This document shows, piece after piece, positions 27,301 to 40,163 of a DNA stretch of 64,000 bases (positions are counted from its first letter, which is position 1; each line of letters starts with the position of its first letter). The stretch is from Acanthosoma haemorrhoidale (taxonomy: Eukaryota > Arthropoda > Insecta > Hemiptera > Acanthosomatidae). The notes beneath the pieces are model-generated. The model saw nothing but the letters and a program-made list of their open reading frames with translations, had not been told where the DNA came from and ran no database searches. The DNA lies in contig OV884015.1 of the NCBI GenBank assembly GCA_930367205.1, positions 434,001-498,000 on the forward strand. The letters are read 5' to 3'. Position numbers and translations under genes: made by a program.

Positions 27301-30300
27301 ACGTGATACAATGAGTGCTTATGAAACGCAACACTATCATAATTGACATCATTTGATATTATATTCATTCATGACTTCAATCATACGATCGTATCACGTG
27401 ATACAATGAGTGCCAATGATACAGTACACTGTCATAATCGACATTATTTAATAGTATATTCACTGTAACTTCAATCATACGATTGTATCACGTGATACAA
27501 TAAGTGCAAATGATACGGCACACTATCATATTTGACATCATTTGATGTTATATTCACCTGTAACTTTAATCATACGATCGTATCACGTGAAACAATGAGT
27601 GCCAATGATAAGGTACACTATCATAATCGACATCATTTGATGATAAATTCACTCGTAACTTTCATCATACGATCGTATCTCGTGATACAATGAGTGTCAA
27701 TCCTACACTATACAATCATATTTAGCATTATTTGATGTTATATTCACTCGTGACTTCAATCATACGATCACATCACATGATACAATATGTGCTAATGATA
27801 TGGTGCGCTATCATATACGACATCAATTGATATTATATTCACCTGTAACTTTAATCATACGATCGTATCACGTGAAACAATAAGTGCGAATGATGTGGTG
27901 CACTATTATATTCAACATCATTTATTAGTATCTCCAATCGTAACTTTAATAATACGATCGTATCACGTAAAACAATAAGTGCTAATGATACATTATACAA
28001 TTCTATTCGACATCATTTGATGTTATATTCACTCGTAACTTTCATCATACGATCGTATCACGTGATACAATGAGTGCTTATGATACGCAACACTATCATA
28101 ATTGACATCATTTGATATTATATTCACTCGTGACTTCAATCATACGATCGTATCACGTGATATAATGAGTGCCAATGATGTGGTACACTATCATAATCGA
28201 CATCATTTTATAGTATATTCACTCGTGACTTCAATCATACGATCGTATCTCGTGATACAATGAGTGTCAATGCTACACTATACAATCATATTTAGCATTT
28301 TTTGATGTTATATTCACTCGTGACTTCAATCATACGATCGTATCACGTGATACAACGAGTGCTTATGATACGCAACACTATCATAATTGACATCATTTGA
28401 TATTATATTCACTCGTGACTTCAATCATACGATCGTATCACGTGATATAATGAGTGCCAATGATGTGGTACACTATCATAATCGACATCATTTTATAGTA
28501 TATTCACTCGTGACTTCAATCATACGATCGTATCTCGTGATACAATGAGTGTCAATGCTACACTATACAATCATATTTAGCATTATTTGATGTTATATTC
28601 ACTCGTGACTTCAATCATACGATCGTATCACGTGATACAACGAGTGCTTATGATACGCAACACTATCATAATTGACATCATTTGATATTATATTCACTCG
28701 TGACTTCAATCATACGATCGTATCACGTGATATAATAAGTGCCAATGATGTGGTACACTATCATAATCGACATCATTTTATAGTATATTCACTCGTGACT
28801 TTAATCATACGATCGTATCTCGTGATACAATGAGTGTCAATGCTACACTATACAATCATATTTAGCATTATTTGATGTTATATTCACTCGTGACTTCAAT
28901 CATACGATCACATCACATGATACAATAAGTGCTAATGATATGGTGCGCTATCATATACGACATCAATTGATATTATATTCACCTGTAACTTTAGTCATAC
29001 GATCGTATCACGTGAAACAATGAGTGCTAATGATACATTATACAATCATATCCAACATCATTTGATGTTATATTCATTCGTGACTTCAATCATACGATCG
29101 TATCACGTGATACTATGAGTGCCAATGGTACGGTACACTGTCATAATAGACATCATTTGATGTTATATTCACCTGTAACTTTAATCATACGATCGTATCA
29201 CGTGAAACAATGAGTGCCAATGATAAGGTACACTATCATAATCGACATCATTTGATGTTAAATTCACTCGTAACTTTCATCATACGATCGTATCTCGTGA
29301 TACAATGAGTGTCAATGCTACACTATACAGTCATATTTAGCATTATTTGATGTTATATTCACTCGTGACTTCAATCATACGATCGTATCACGTGATACAA
29401 CGAGTGCTTATGATACGCAACACTATCATAATTGACATCATTTGATATTATATTCACTCGTGACTTCAATCATACGATCGTATCACGTGATATAATGAGT
29501 GCCAATGATGTGGTACACTATCATAATCGACATCATTTTATAGTATATTCACTCGAGACTTTAATCATACGATCGTATCTCGTGATACAATGAGTGTCAA
29601 TGCTACACTATACAATCATATTTAGCATTATTTGATGTTATATTCACTCGTGACTTCAATCATACGATCACATCACATGATACAATAAGTGCTAATGATA
29701 TGGTGCGCTATCATATACGACATCAATTGATATTATATTCACCTGTAACTTTAATCATACGATCGTATCACGTGAAACAATGAGTGCTAATGATACATTA
29801 TACAATCATATCCAACATCATTTGATGTTATATTCACTCGTAACTTTCATCATACGATCGTATCACGTGATACAATGAGTGCTTATGAAACGCAACACTA
29901 TCATAATTGACATCATTTGATATTATATTCATTCATGACTTCAATCATACGATCGTATCACGTGATACAATGAGTGCCAATGATACAGTACACTGTCATA
30001 ATCGACATTATTTAATAGTATATTCACTGTAACTTCAATCATACGATTGTATCACGTGATACAATAAGTGCAAATGATACGGCACACTATCATATTTGAC
30101 ATCATTTGATGTTATATTCACCTGTAACTTTAATCATACGATCGTATCACGTGAAACAATGAGTGCCAATGATAAGGTACACTATCATAATCGACATCAT
30201 TTGATGATAAATTCACTCGTAACTTTCATCATACGATCGTATCTCGTGATACAATGAGTGTCAATCCTACACTATACAATCATATTTAGCATTATTTGAT

Positions 30301-32715
30301 GTTATATTCACTCGTGACTTCAATCATACGATCACATCACATGATACAATATGTGCTAATGATATGGTGCGCTATCATATACGACATCAATTGATATTAT
30401 ATTCACCTGTAACTTTAATCATACGATCGTATCACGTGAAACAATGAGTGCTAATGATACATTATACAATCATATTCAACATCATTTGATGTTATATTCA
30501 CTCGTGACTTCAATCATACGATCGTATCTCGTGATACAATGAGTGTCAATGCTACACTATACAATCATATTTAGCATTATTTGATGTTATATTCACTCGT
30601 GACTTCAATCATACGGTAGTATCACGTGATATAATGAGTGCCAATGATGCAGTACACTATTATAATCGACATCATTTGATGTTATATTCACTTGTAACTT
30701 TAATCATACGATCGCATCACATGATACAATAAGTGCTAATGATATCGTGCACTATTATATTCAACATCATTTATTAGTATCTCCAATCGTAACTTTAATC
30801 ATACGATCGTATCACGTGAAACAATAAGTGCTAATGATACATTATACAACCTATTCGACATCATTTGATGTTATATTCACTCGTAACTTTCATCATACGA
30901 TCGTATCACGTGATACAATAAGTGCTTATGATACGCAACACTATCATAATTGACATCATTTGATATTATATTCACTCGTGACTTCGATCATACGATCGTA
31001 TCACGTGATATAATGAGTGCCAATGATGTGGTACACTATCATAATGGACATCATTTTATAGTATATTCACTCGTGACTTCAATCATACGATCGTATCTCG
31101 TGATACAATGAGTGTCAATGCTACACTATACAATCATATTGAGCATTATTTGATGTTATATTCACTCGTGACTTCAATCATACGATCGTATCTCGTGATA
31201 CAATGAGTGTCAATGCTACACTATACAATCATATTTAGCATTATTTGATGTTATATTCACTCGTGACTTCAATCATACGATCGTATCACGTGATACAACG
31301 AGTGCTTATGATACGCAACACTATCATAATTGACATCATTTGATATTATATTCACTCGTGACTTCAATCATACGATCGTATCACGTGATATAATGAGTGC
31401 CAATGATGTGGTACACTATCATAATCGACATCATTTTATAGTATATTCACTCGTGACTTTAATCATACGATCGTATCTCGTGATACAATGAGTGTCAATG
31501 CTACACTATACAATCATATTTAGCATTATTTGATGTTATATTCACTCGTGACTTCAATCATACGATCACATCACATGATACAATAAGTGCTAATGATATG
31601 GTGCGCTATCATATACGACATCAATTGATATTATATTCACCTGTAACTTTAATCATACGATCGTATCACGTGAAACAATGAGTGCTAATGATACATTATA
31701 CAATCATATCCAACATCATTTGATGTTATATTCATTCGTGACTTCAATCATACGATCGTATCACGTGATACTATGAGTGCCAATGGTACGGTACACTGTT
31801 ATAATAGACATCATTTGATGTTATATTCACCTGTAACTTTAATCATACGATCGTATCACGTGAAACAATGAGTGCCAATGATAAGGTACACTATCATAAT
31901 CGACATCATTTGATGTAAAATTCACTCGTAACTTTCATCATACGATCGTATCTCGTGATACAATGAGTGTCAATGCTACACTATACAGTCATATTTAGCA
32001 TTATTTAATGTTATATTCACTCGTGACTTTAATCATACGATCGTATCTCGTGATACAATGAGTGTCAATGCTACACTATACAATCATATTTAGCATTATT
32101 TGATGTTATATTCACTCGTGACTTCAATCATACGATCACATCACATGATACAATAAGTGCTAATGATATGGTGCGCTATCATATACGACATCAATTGATA
32201 TTATATTCACCTGTAACTTTAATCATACGATCGTATCACGTGAAACAATGAGTGCTAATGATACATTATACAATCATATCCAACATCATTTGATGTTATA
32301 TTCACTCGTGACTTCAATCATATGATAGTATCACGTGATATAATGATTGCCAATAATGCGGTTCATTATCATATTCGAAATCATTTTTATGTTATATTCA
32401 CTCGTAACTTCAATCATACAATCGTATCATGTGATACAATGTGTGCTAATGATGCGGCACACTATCATAATCGACATCATTTGATGTTATATTCATTCAT
32501 GACTTCAATCATACGATCGTATCACGTGATACAATGAGTGCCAATGATACAGTACACTGTCATAATCGACATTATTTAATAGTATATTCACTGTAACTTC
32601 AATCATACGATTGTATCACGTGATACAATAAGTGCAAATGATACGGCACACTATCATATTTGACATCATTTGATGTCATATTCACTCGTAACTTTGATCA
32701 TACGATTGTATGATC
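24331..32715 (+). repeat. Satellite A block 10 (about 88 copies, 8.4 kb)
   Basis: The longest complete A block. It holds a 2564-bp tandem duplication (25316-27879 and 27880-30443), several runs of a 285-bp trimer, and two internal copies of the monomers that normally precede an A-to-B joint (about 27440-27550 and 30004-30115) with no B behind them. The terminal palindrome at 32696-32715 has one C-to-T change (GATTGT for GATCGT). Confidence 0.95.
25316..30443 (+). repeat. 2564-bp (27-monomer) A tandem duplication
   Basis: Copy 1 is about 25316-27879 and copy 2 about 27880-30443. Four separate rare landmarks all lie 2564 bp apart: GCATTTTTTG (25731, 28295), AATAGACATC (26581, 29145), TGATAAATTC (27641, 30205) and TACAATATGTGC (27781, 30345). 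The copies differ at only a few bases, such as TTTAATCATACG against TTTAATAATACG. The fusion point near 27880 joins CGTGAAACAATAAG to TGCGAATGATG. Confidence 0.9.
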
Positions 32716-33428
32716 TTGTACGTTAGCTCTTGCCCCTTTATGTTCTCCTGATACCAAAACAAAGAAAACATTTTAAAAAAGTTGAATTTTTACAAAAATG
32801 CGTATTTCATAGCTTGTACGTTAGCACCTGCCCCATTATGTTCTCCTGATACCAAAACAAGAAAATGACGTCAAAAAGTCGAATTTTTACAAAAATGCGT
32901 ATTTAGAGCTAGTACGTTAGCTCCTGTCCCATTATGTTCTCCTGAAACCAAAACAAAGAAAATATCGTCAAAAAGTCAAATTTAAAAAAAATAGGTATCT
33001 CATAGCTGGTACGTTAGCTCCTGTCCCATTATGTTCTCCTGATACCAAAACAAAGAAAATATCGTCTAAAATTCAAATTTTTACAAAAATGCGTTTTTTG
33101 TAGCTGGAACGTTAGCTCCTGCTCTTTTATGTTCTCCTGATACGAAATCAAGGAAAATATCGTCAAAAACTCAAATTTTTACAAAAATGCGTATTTCATA
33201 GCTGGTACGTTAGCTCCTGCCCCATTATGTTCTTCTGATACGAAAACAAGGAAAATATCGTCGAAAACTCAAATTTTTACATATAAGAGTATTTTATAGC
33301 TGGTACGTTAGCTCCTGAACAATTATGATTTTCTCATACCAAAACAAGAAAATATCGTCAAGAAGTATAATTTTACAAAAATGCGTATTTCAGAGCTGGT
33401 ACAATAATTGCTGCCCTATTATGTTAAC
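32716..33428 (+). repeat. Satellite B block 11 (about 7.3 copies)
   Basis: Canonical joints on both sides. The left half is the fixed entry series (ACATTTTAAAAAAGTTGAA, then AAAATGACGTCAAAAAG). From about 32963 it copies block 9 at an offset of 10223, including the GCGTTTTTTGTAGC monomer and the rarer exit haplotype. Confidence 0.95.
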
Positions 33429-33837
33429 TCGTAGCTTTGATCATACGATCGTATCACGTGATACAATTAGTGCCAATGATGCGGTACACTATCATAATCG
33501 ACATCATTTAATAGTATATTCACTCGTAACTTTCATAATACGATTGTATCACGTGATATAATGAGTGCCAATGATGCGGTACACTATCATAATCGACATC
33601 ATTTGATGTTATATTCACTCGTAACTTTCATCATACGATCGTATCACGTGATACAATGAGTGCTAATGATACGGTACATTATCATATTCGACATCATTTC
33701 ATGTTATATTTACTCGTCGCTTCAATCATACGATAGTATCACGTGAAACAATGAGTGCCAATGATACAGTACACTGTCATAATCGACATTATTTAATAGT
33801 ATATTCACTGTAACTTTGATCATACGATCGTATGATC
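33429..33837 (+). repeat. Satellite A block 11, miniature (4.3 copies, 409 bp)
   Basis: Paralogue of 23206-23614, of identical length and with no difference I noticed. It marks the left end of the third of the three related composites. The perfect palindrome is at 33818-33837. Confidence 0.95.
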
Positions 33838-34553
33838 TTGTACGTTAGCTCTTGCCCCATTATGTTCTCCTAATACCAAAACAAAGAAAATATCGTCCAA
33901 AACTCAAATTTTTACAAAAATGCGTATTTCATAGCTAGTACGTTAGCTCCTGCCTTATTATGTTCTCCTGATACCAAAACAAGGAAAATATCGTCGAAAA
34001 CTCAAATTTTTACAAAAATTGCGTATTTCATAGCTGGTACGTTAGCTCCTGCCCTATTATGTTCTCCTGATACGAAAACCAGGAAAATATCGTCAAAAAG
34101 TCGAATTTTTAAAAAATGCGTATTTCATAGCTGGAACGTCAGCTCCTGCCCCATTATGTTCTCCTGATACGAAAACAAGGAAAATATCGTCAAAAAGTCG
34201 AATTTTTCGAAAATGCGTATTTCATAGCTAGTACGTTAGCTCCTGCCCCATTATGTTCTCTTAATACCAAAACAAGGAAAATATCGTCGAAAACTCAAAT
34301 TTTTACAAAAATGCGTATTTCTTAGCTAGTACGTTAGCTCCTGCCTTATTATGTTCTCCTGATACCAAAACAAGGAAAATGTCATCAAAAAGTTAAATTT
34401 TTACATATAAGAGTATTTTATAGCTGGTACGTTAGCTCCTGAACAATTATGATTTCCTCATAACAAAACAAGAAAAATATCGTCAAAAAGTAGAATTTTA
34501 CAAAAATGCGTATTTCATAGCTGGTACAAAAATTCCTGCCCTATTATGTTAAC
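33838..34553 (+). repeat. Satellite B block 12 (about 7.3 copies)
   Basis: Paralogue of 23615-24330. The B side of the exit is canonical (CTATTATGTTAAC), but what follows differs: after TCGTAGCTTC the A sequence jumps to a CATCATACGATAGTATC monomer instead of TTGATCATACGATCG. About nine monomers have been lost there relative to block 10. Confidence 0.95.
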
Positions 34554-37500
34554 TCGTAGCTTCCATCATACGATAGTATCACGTGATATAATGAGTGCCA
34601 ATGATGCAGTACACTATTATAATCGACATCATTTGATGTTATATTCACTTGTAACTTTAATCATACGATCGCATCACATAATACAATAAGTGCGAATGAT
34701 ATGGTGCACTATTATATTCAACATCATTTATTAGTATCTCCAATCGTAACTTTAATCATACGATCGTATCACGTAAAACAATAAGTGCTAATGATACATT
34801 ATACAATTCTATTCGACATCATTTGATGTTATATTCACTCGTAACTTTCATCATACGATCGTATCACGTGATACAATGAGTGCTTATGATACGCAACACT
34901 ATCATAATTGACATCATTTGATATTATATTCACTCGTGACTTCAATCATACGATCGTATCACGTGATATAATGAGTGCCAATGATGTGGTACACTATCAT
35001 AATCGACATCATTTTATAGTATATTCACTCGTGACTTCAATCATACGATCGTATCTCGTGATACAATGAGTGTCAATGCTACACTATACAATCATATTTA
35101 GCATTATTTGATGTTATATTCACTCGTGACTTCAATCATACGATCGTATCACGTGATACAACGAGTGCTTATGATACGCAACACTATCATAATTGACATC
35201 ATTTGATATTATATTCACTCGTGACTTCAATCATACGATCGTATCACGTGATATAATGAGTGCCAATGATGTGGTACACTATCATAATCGACATCATTTT
35301 ATAGTATATTCACTCGTGACTTCAATCATACGATCGTATCTCGTGATACAATGAGTGTCAATGCTACACTATACAATCATATTTAGCATTATTTGATGTT
35401 ATATTCACTCGTGACTTCAATCATACGATCGTATCACGTGATACAACGAGTGCTTATGATACGCAACACTATCATAATTGACATCATTTGATATTATATT
35501 CACTCGTGACTTCAATCATACGATCGTATCACGTGATATAATAAGTGCCAATGATGTGGTACACTATCATAATCGACATCATTTTATAGTATATTCACTC
35601 GTGACTTTAATCATACGATCGTATCTCGTGATACAATGAGTGTCAATGCTACACTATACAATCATATTTAGCATTATTTGATGTTATATTCACTCGTGAC
35701 TTCAATCATACGATCACATCACATGATACAATAAGTGCTAATGATATGGTGCGCTATCATATACGACATCAATTGATATTATATTCACCTGTAACTTTAG
35801 TCATACGATCGTATCACGTGAAACAATGAGTGCTAATGATACATTATACAATCATATCCAACATCATTTGATGTTATATTCATTCGTGACTTCAATCATA
35901 CGATCGTATCACGTGATACTATGAGTGCCAATGGTACGGTACACTGTCATAATAGACATCATTTGATGTTATATTCACCTGTAACTTTAATCATACGATC
36001 GTATCACGTGAAACAATGAGTGCCAATGATAAGGTACACTATCATAATCGACATCATTTGATGTTAAATTCACTCGTAACTTTCATCATACGATCGTATC
36101 TCGTGATACAATGAGTGTCAATGCTACACTATACAATCATATTTAGCATTATTTGATGTTATATTCACTCGTGACTTCAATCATACGATCGTATCACGTG
36201 ATACAACGAGTGCTTATGATACGCAACACTATCATAATTGACATCATTTGATATTATATTCACTCGTGACTTCAATCATACGATCGTATCACGTGATATA
36301 ATGAGTGCCAATGATGTGGTACACTATCATAATCGACATCATTTTATAGTATATTCACTCGAGACTTTAATCATACGATCGTATCTCGTGATACAATGAG
36401 TGTCAATGCTACACTATACAATCATATTTAGCATTATTTGATGTTATATTCACTCGTGACTTCAATCATACGATCACATCACATGATACAATAAGTGCTA
36501 ATGATATGGTGCGCTATCATATACGACATCAATTGCTTTATATTCACCTGTAACTTTAATCATACGATCGTATCACGTGAAACAATGAGTGCTAATGATA
36601 CATTATACAATCATATCCAACATCATTTGATGTTATATTCACTCGTAACTTTCATCATACGATCGTATCACGTGATACAATGAGTGCTTATGATACGCAA
36701 CACTATCATAATTGACATCATTTGATATTATATTCACTCGTGACTTCAATCATACGATCGTATCACGTGATATAATGAGTGCCAATGATGTGGTACACTA
36801 TCATAATCGACATCATTTTATAGTATATTCACTCGTGACTTCAATCATACGATCGTATCTCGTGATACAATGAGTGTCAATGCTACACTATACAATCATA
36901 TTTAGCATTATTTGATGTTATATTCACTCGTGACTTCAATCATACGATCGTATCACGTGATACAACGAGTGCTTATGATACGCAACACTATCATAATTGA
37001 CATCATTTGATATTATATTCACTCGTGACTTCAATCATACGATCGTATCACGTGATATAATGAGTGCCAATGATGTGGTACACTATCATAATCGACATCA
37101 TTTTATAGTATATTCACTCGTGACTTTAATCATACGATCGTATCTCGTGATACAATGAGTGTCAATGCTACACTATACAATCATATTTAGCATTATTTGA
37201 TGTTATATTCACTCGTGACTTCAATCATACGATCACATCACATGATACAATAAGTGCTAATGATATGGTGCGCTATCATATACGACATCAATTGATATTA
37301 TATTCACCTGTAACTTTAGTCATACGATCGTATCACGTGAAACAATGAGTGCTAATGATACATTATACAATCATATCCAACATCATTTGATGTTATATTC
37401 ATTCGTGACTTCAATCATACGATCGTATCACGTGATACTATGAGTGCCAATGGTACGGTACACTGTCATAATAGACATCATTTGATGTTATATTCACCTG

Positions 37501-38571
37501 TAACTTTAATCATACGATCGTATCACGTGAAACAATGAGTGCCAATGATAAGGTACACTATCATAATCGACATCATTTGATGTTAAATTCACTCGTAACT
37601 TTCATCATACGATCGTATCTCGTGATACAATGAGTGTCAATGCTACACTATACAGTCATATTTAGCATTATTTGATGTTATATTCACTCGTGACTTCAAT
37701 CATACGATCGTATCACGTGATACAACGAGTGCTTATGATACGCAACACTATCATAATTGACATCATTTGATATTATATTCACTCGTGACTTCAATCATAC
37801 GATCGTATCACGTGATATAATGAGTGCCAATGATGTGGTACACTATCATAATCGACATCATTTTATAGTATATTCACTCGAGACTTTAATCATACGATCG
37901 TATCTCGTGATACAATGAGCGTCAATGCTACACTATACAATCATATTTAGCATTATTTGATGTTATATTCACTCGTGACTTCAATCATACGATCACATCA
38001 CATGATACAATAAGTGCTAATGATATGGTGCGCTATCATATACGACATCAATTGATATTATATTCACCTGTAACTTTAATCATACGATCGTATCACGTGA
38101 AACAGTGAGTGCTAATGATGCATTATACAATCATATCCAACATCATTTGATGTTATATTCACTCGTGACTTCAATCATATGATGGTATCACGTGATATAA
38201 TGATTGCCAATGATGCGGTTCATTATCATATTCGAAATCATTTGATGTTATATTCACTCGTAACTTCAATCATACAATCGTATCATGTGATACAATGTGT
38301 GCTAATGATGCGGCACACTATCATAATTGACATCATTTGATGTTATATTCATTCATGACTTCAATCATACGATCGTATCACGTGATACAATGAGTGCCAA
38401 TGATACAGTACACTGTCATAATCGACATTATTTAATAGTATATTCACTGTAACTTCAATCATACGATTGTATCACGTGATACAATAAGTGCAAATGATAC
38501 GGCACACTATCATATTTGACATCATTTGATGTCATATTCACTCGTAACTTTGATCATACGATCGTATGATC
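34554..38571 (+). repeat. Satellite A block 12 (about 42.3 copies)
   Basis: 4018 bp. From 34563 to about 36720 it follows 25193-27350 (offset 9370). A further 16-monomer step of about 1519 bp repeats 35142-36660 as 36661-38179. A damaged monomer at about 36531 reads CAATTGCTTTATATTC, one base short, and is absent from the second copy. The perfect palindrome is at 38552-38571. Confidence 0.95.
35142..38179 (+). repeat. 16-monomer (about 1519-bp) A tandem duplication
   Basis: Landmarks GAGACTTTAATC (36361, 37880) and GTGACTTTAATC (35601, 37120) are both 1519 bp apart. Copy 1 contains the damaged CAATTGCTTTATATTC monomer and copy 2 has the intact form, so the damage followed the duplication or was lost from copy 2. 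Confidence 0.8.
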
Positions 38572-40163
38572 TTGTACGTTAGCTCTTGCCCCTTTATGTT
38601 CTCCTGATACCAAAACAAAGAAAACATTTTAAAAAAGTTGAATTTTTTCAAAAATGCGTATTTTATAGCTTGTACGTTAGCACCTGCCCCATTATGTTCT
38701 CCTGATACCAAAACAAAGAAAATATCGTCCAAAAGTCAAATTTTTACAAAAATGCGTATTTAGAGCAAGTACGTTAGCTCCTGTCCCATTATGTTCTCCT
38801 GATACCAAAACAAAGAAAATATCGTCTAAAATTCAAATTTTTACAAAAATGCGTTTTTTGTAACTGGAACGTTAGCTCCTGCTCTTTTATGTTCTCCTGA
38901 TACGAAATCAAGGAAAATATCGTCAAAAAGTCAAATTTAAAAAAAATAGGTATCTCATAGCTGGTACGTTAGCTCCTGTCCCATTATGTTCTCCTGATAC
39001 CAAAACAAAAAAATTATCGTCTAAAATTCAAATTTTTACAAAAATACGTTTTTTGTAGCTGGAACGTTAGCTCCTGTTCTTTTATGTTCTCCTGATACGA
39101 AATCAAGGAAAATATCGTCAAAAACTCAAATTTTTACAAAAATGCGTATTTCTTAGCTAGTACGTTAGCTCCTGCCCCATTATGTTCTCCTGATACGAAA
39201 ACCAGGAAAATATCGTCAAAAAGTCAAATTTTAAAAAAATGGGTATCTCATAGCTGGTACGTTAGCTCCTGCCCCATTATATTCTCCTGATACGAAAACC
39301 AGGAAAATATCGTCAAAAAGTCGAATTTTTAAAAAATGCGTATTTCATAGCTAGTACGTCAGCTCCTGCCCCATTATGTTCTCCTGATACGAAAACAAGG
39401 AAAATATCATCAAAAAGTCAAATTTAAAAAAAATAGGTATCTCATAGCTGGTACGTTAGCTCCTGTCTCATTATGTTCTCCTGATACCAAATCAAGGAAA
39501 ATATCGTCAAAAACTCAAATTTTTACAAAAATTGCGTATTTCATAGCTGGTACGTTAGCTCCTGCCCTATTATGTTCTACTGATACGAAAACCAGGAAAA
39601 TATCGTCAAAAAGTCGAATTTTTAAAAAATGCGTATTTCATAGCTAGTACGTCAGCTCCTGCCCCATTATGTTCTCCTGATACGAAAACAAGGAAAATAT
39701 CATCAAAAAGTCAAATTTAAAAAAAATAGGTATCTCATAGCTCGAACGTTAGCTCCTGCTCTTTTATGTTCTCCTGATACGAAATCAAGGAAAATATCGT
39801 CAAAAAGTCGAATTTTTCGAAAATGCGTATTTCATAGCTAGTACGTTAGCTCCTGCCCCATTATGTTCTCCTGATACCAAAACAAGGAAAATATCGTCGA
39901 AAACTCAAATTTTTACAAAAGTGCGTATTTCTTAGCTAGTACGTTAGCTCCTGCCTTATTATGTTCTCCTGATACCAAAACAAGGAAAATGTCATCAAAA
40001 AGTTAAATTTTTACATATAAGAGTATTTTATAGCTGGTACGTTAGCTCCTAAACAATTATGATTTCCTCATACCAAAACAAGAAAAATATCGTCAAAAAG
40101 TAGAATTTTACAAAAATGCGTATTTCATAGCTGGTACAAAAATTCCTGCCCTATTATGTTAAC
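38572..40163 (+). repeat. Satellite B block 13 (about 16.2 copies)
   Basis: 1592 bp with canonical joints. It is rich in the A-run variant monomer (at about 38937, 39420 and 39715). The second monomer reads GTTGAATTTTTTCAAAAATG. The last 284 bp or so match the end of the block at 44278-44895 (offset 4732), including ACAAAAGTGCG and GCTCCTAAACAATTATG. A 64-codon minus-strand open frame across the left joint (38538-38732) is not credible as a gene. Confidence 0.95.

Larger units (their letters stand above)
32963..36720 (+). repeat. Second copy of 22740-27350 with a 9-monomer deletion
   Basis: Positions 32963-34560 follow 22740-24337 at offset 10223, through a B end, a miniature A block and a whole B block. 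From 34563 the match resumes with 25193 at offset 9370. The loss of 853 bp (9 x 95 less 2) at the joint explains why the A block at 34554 lacks the usual entry series. Confidence 0.85.

Noticed and set aside
38538..38732. 64-codon minus-strand frame
   Set aside because: Antisense reading of an A-to-B joint and two B monomers; no independent support.
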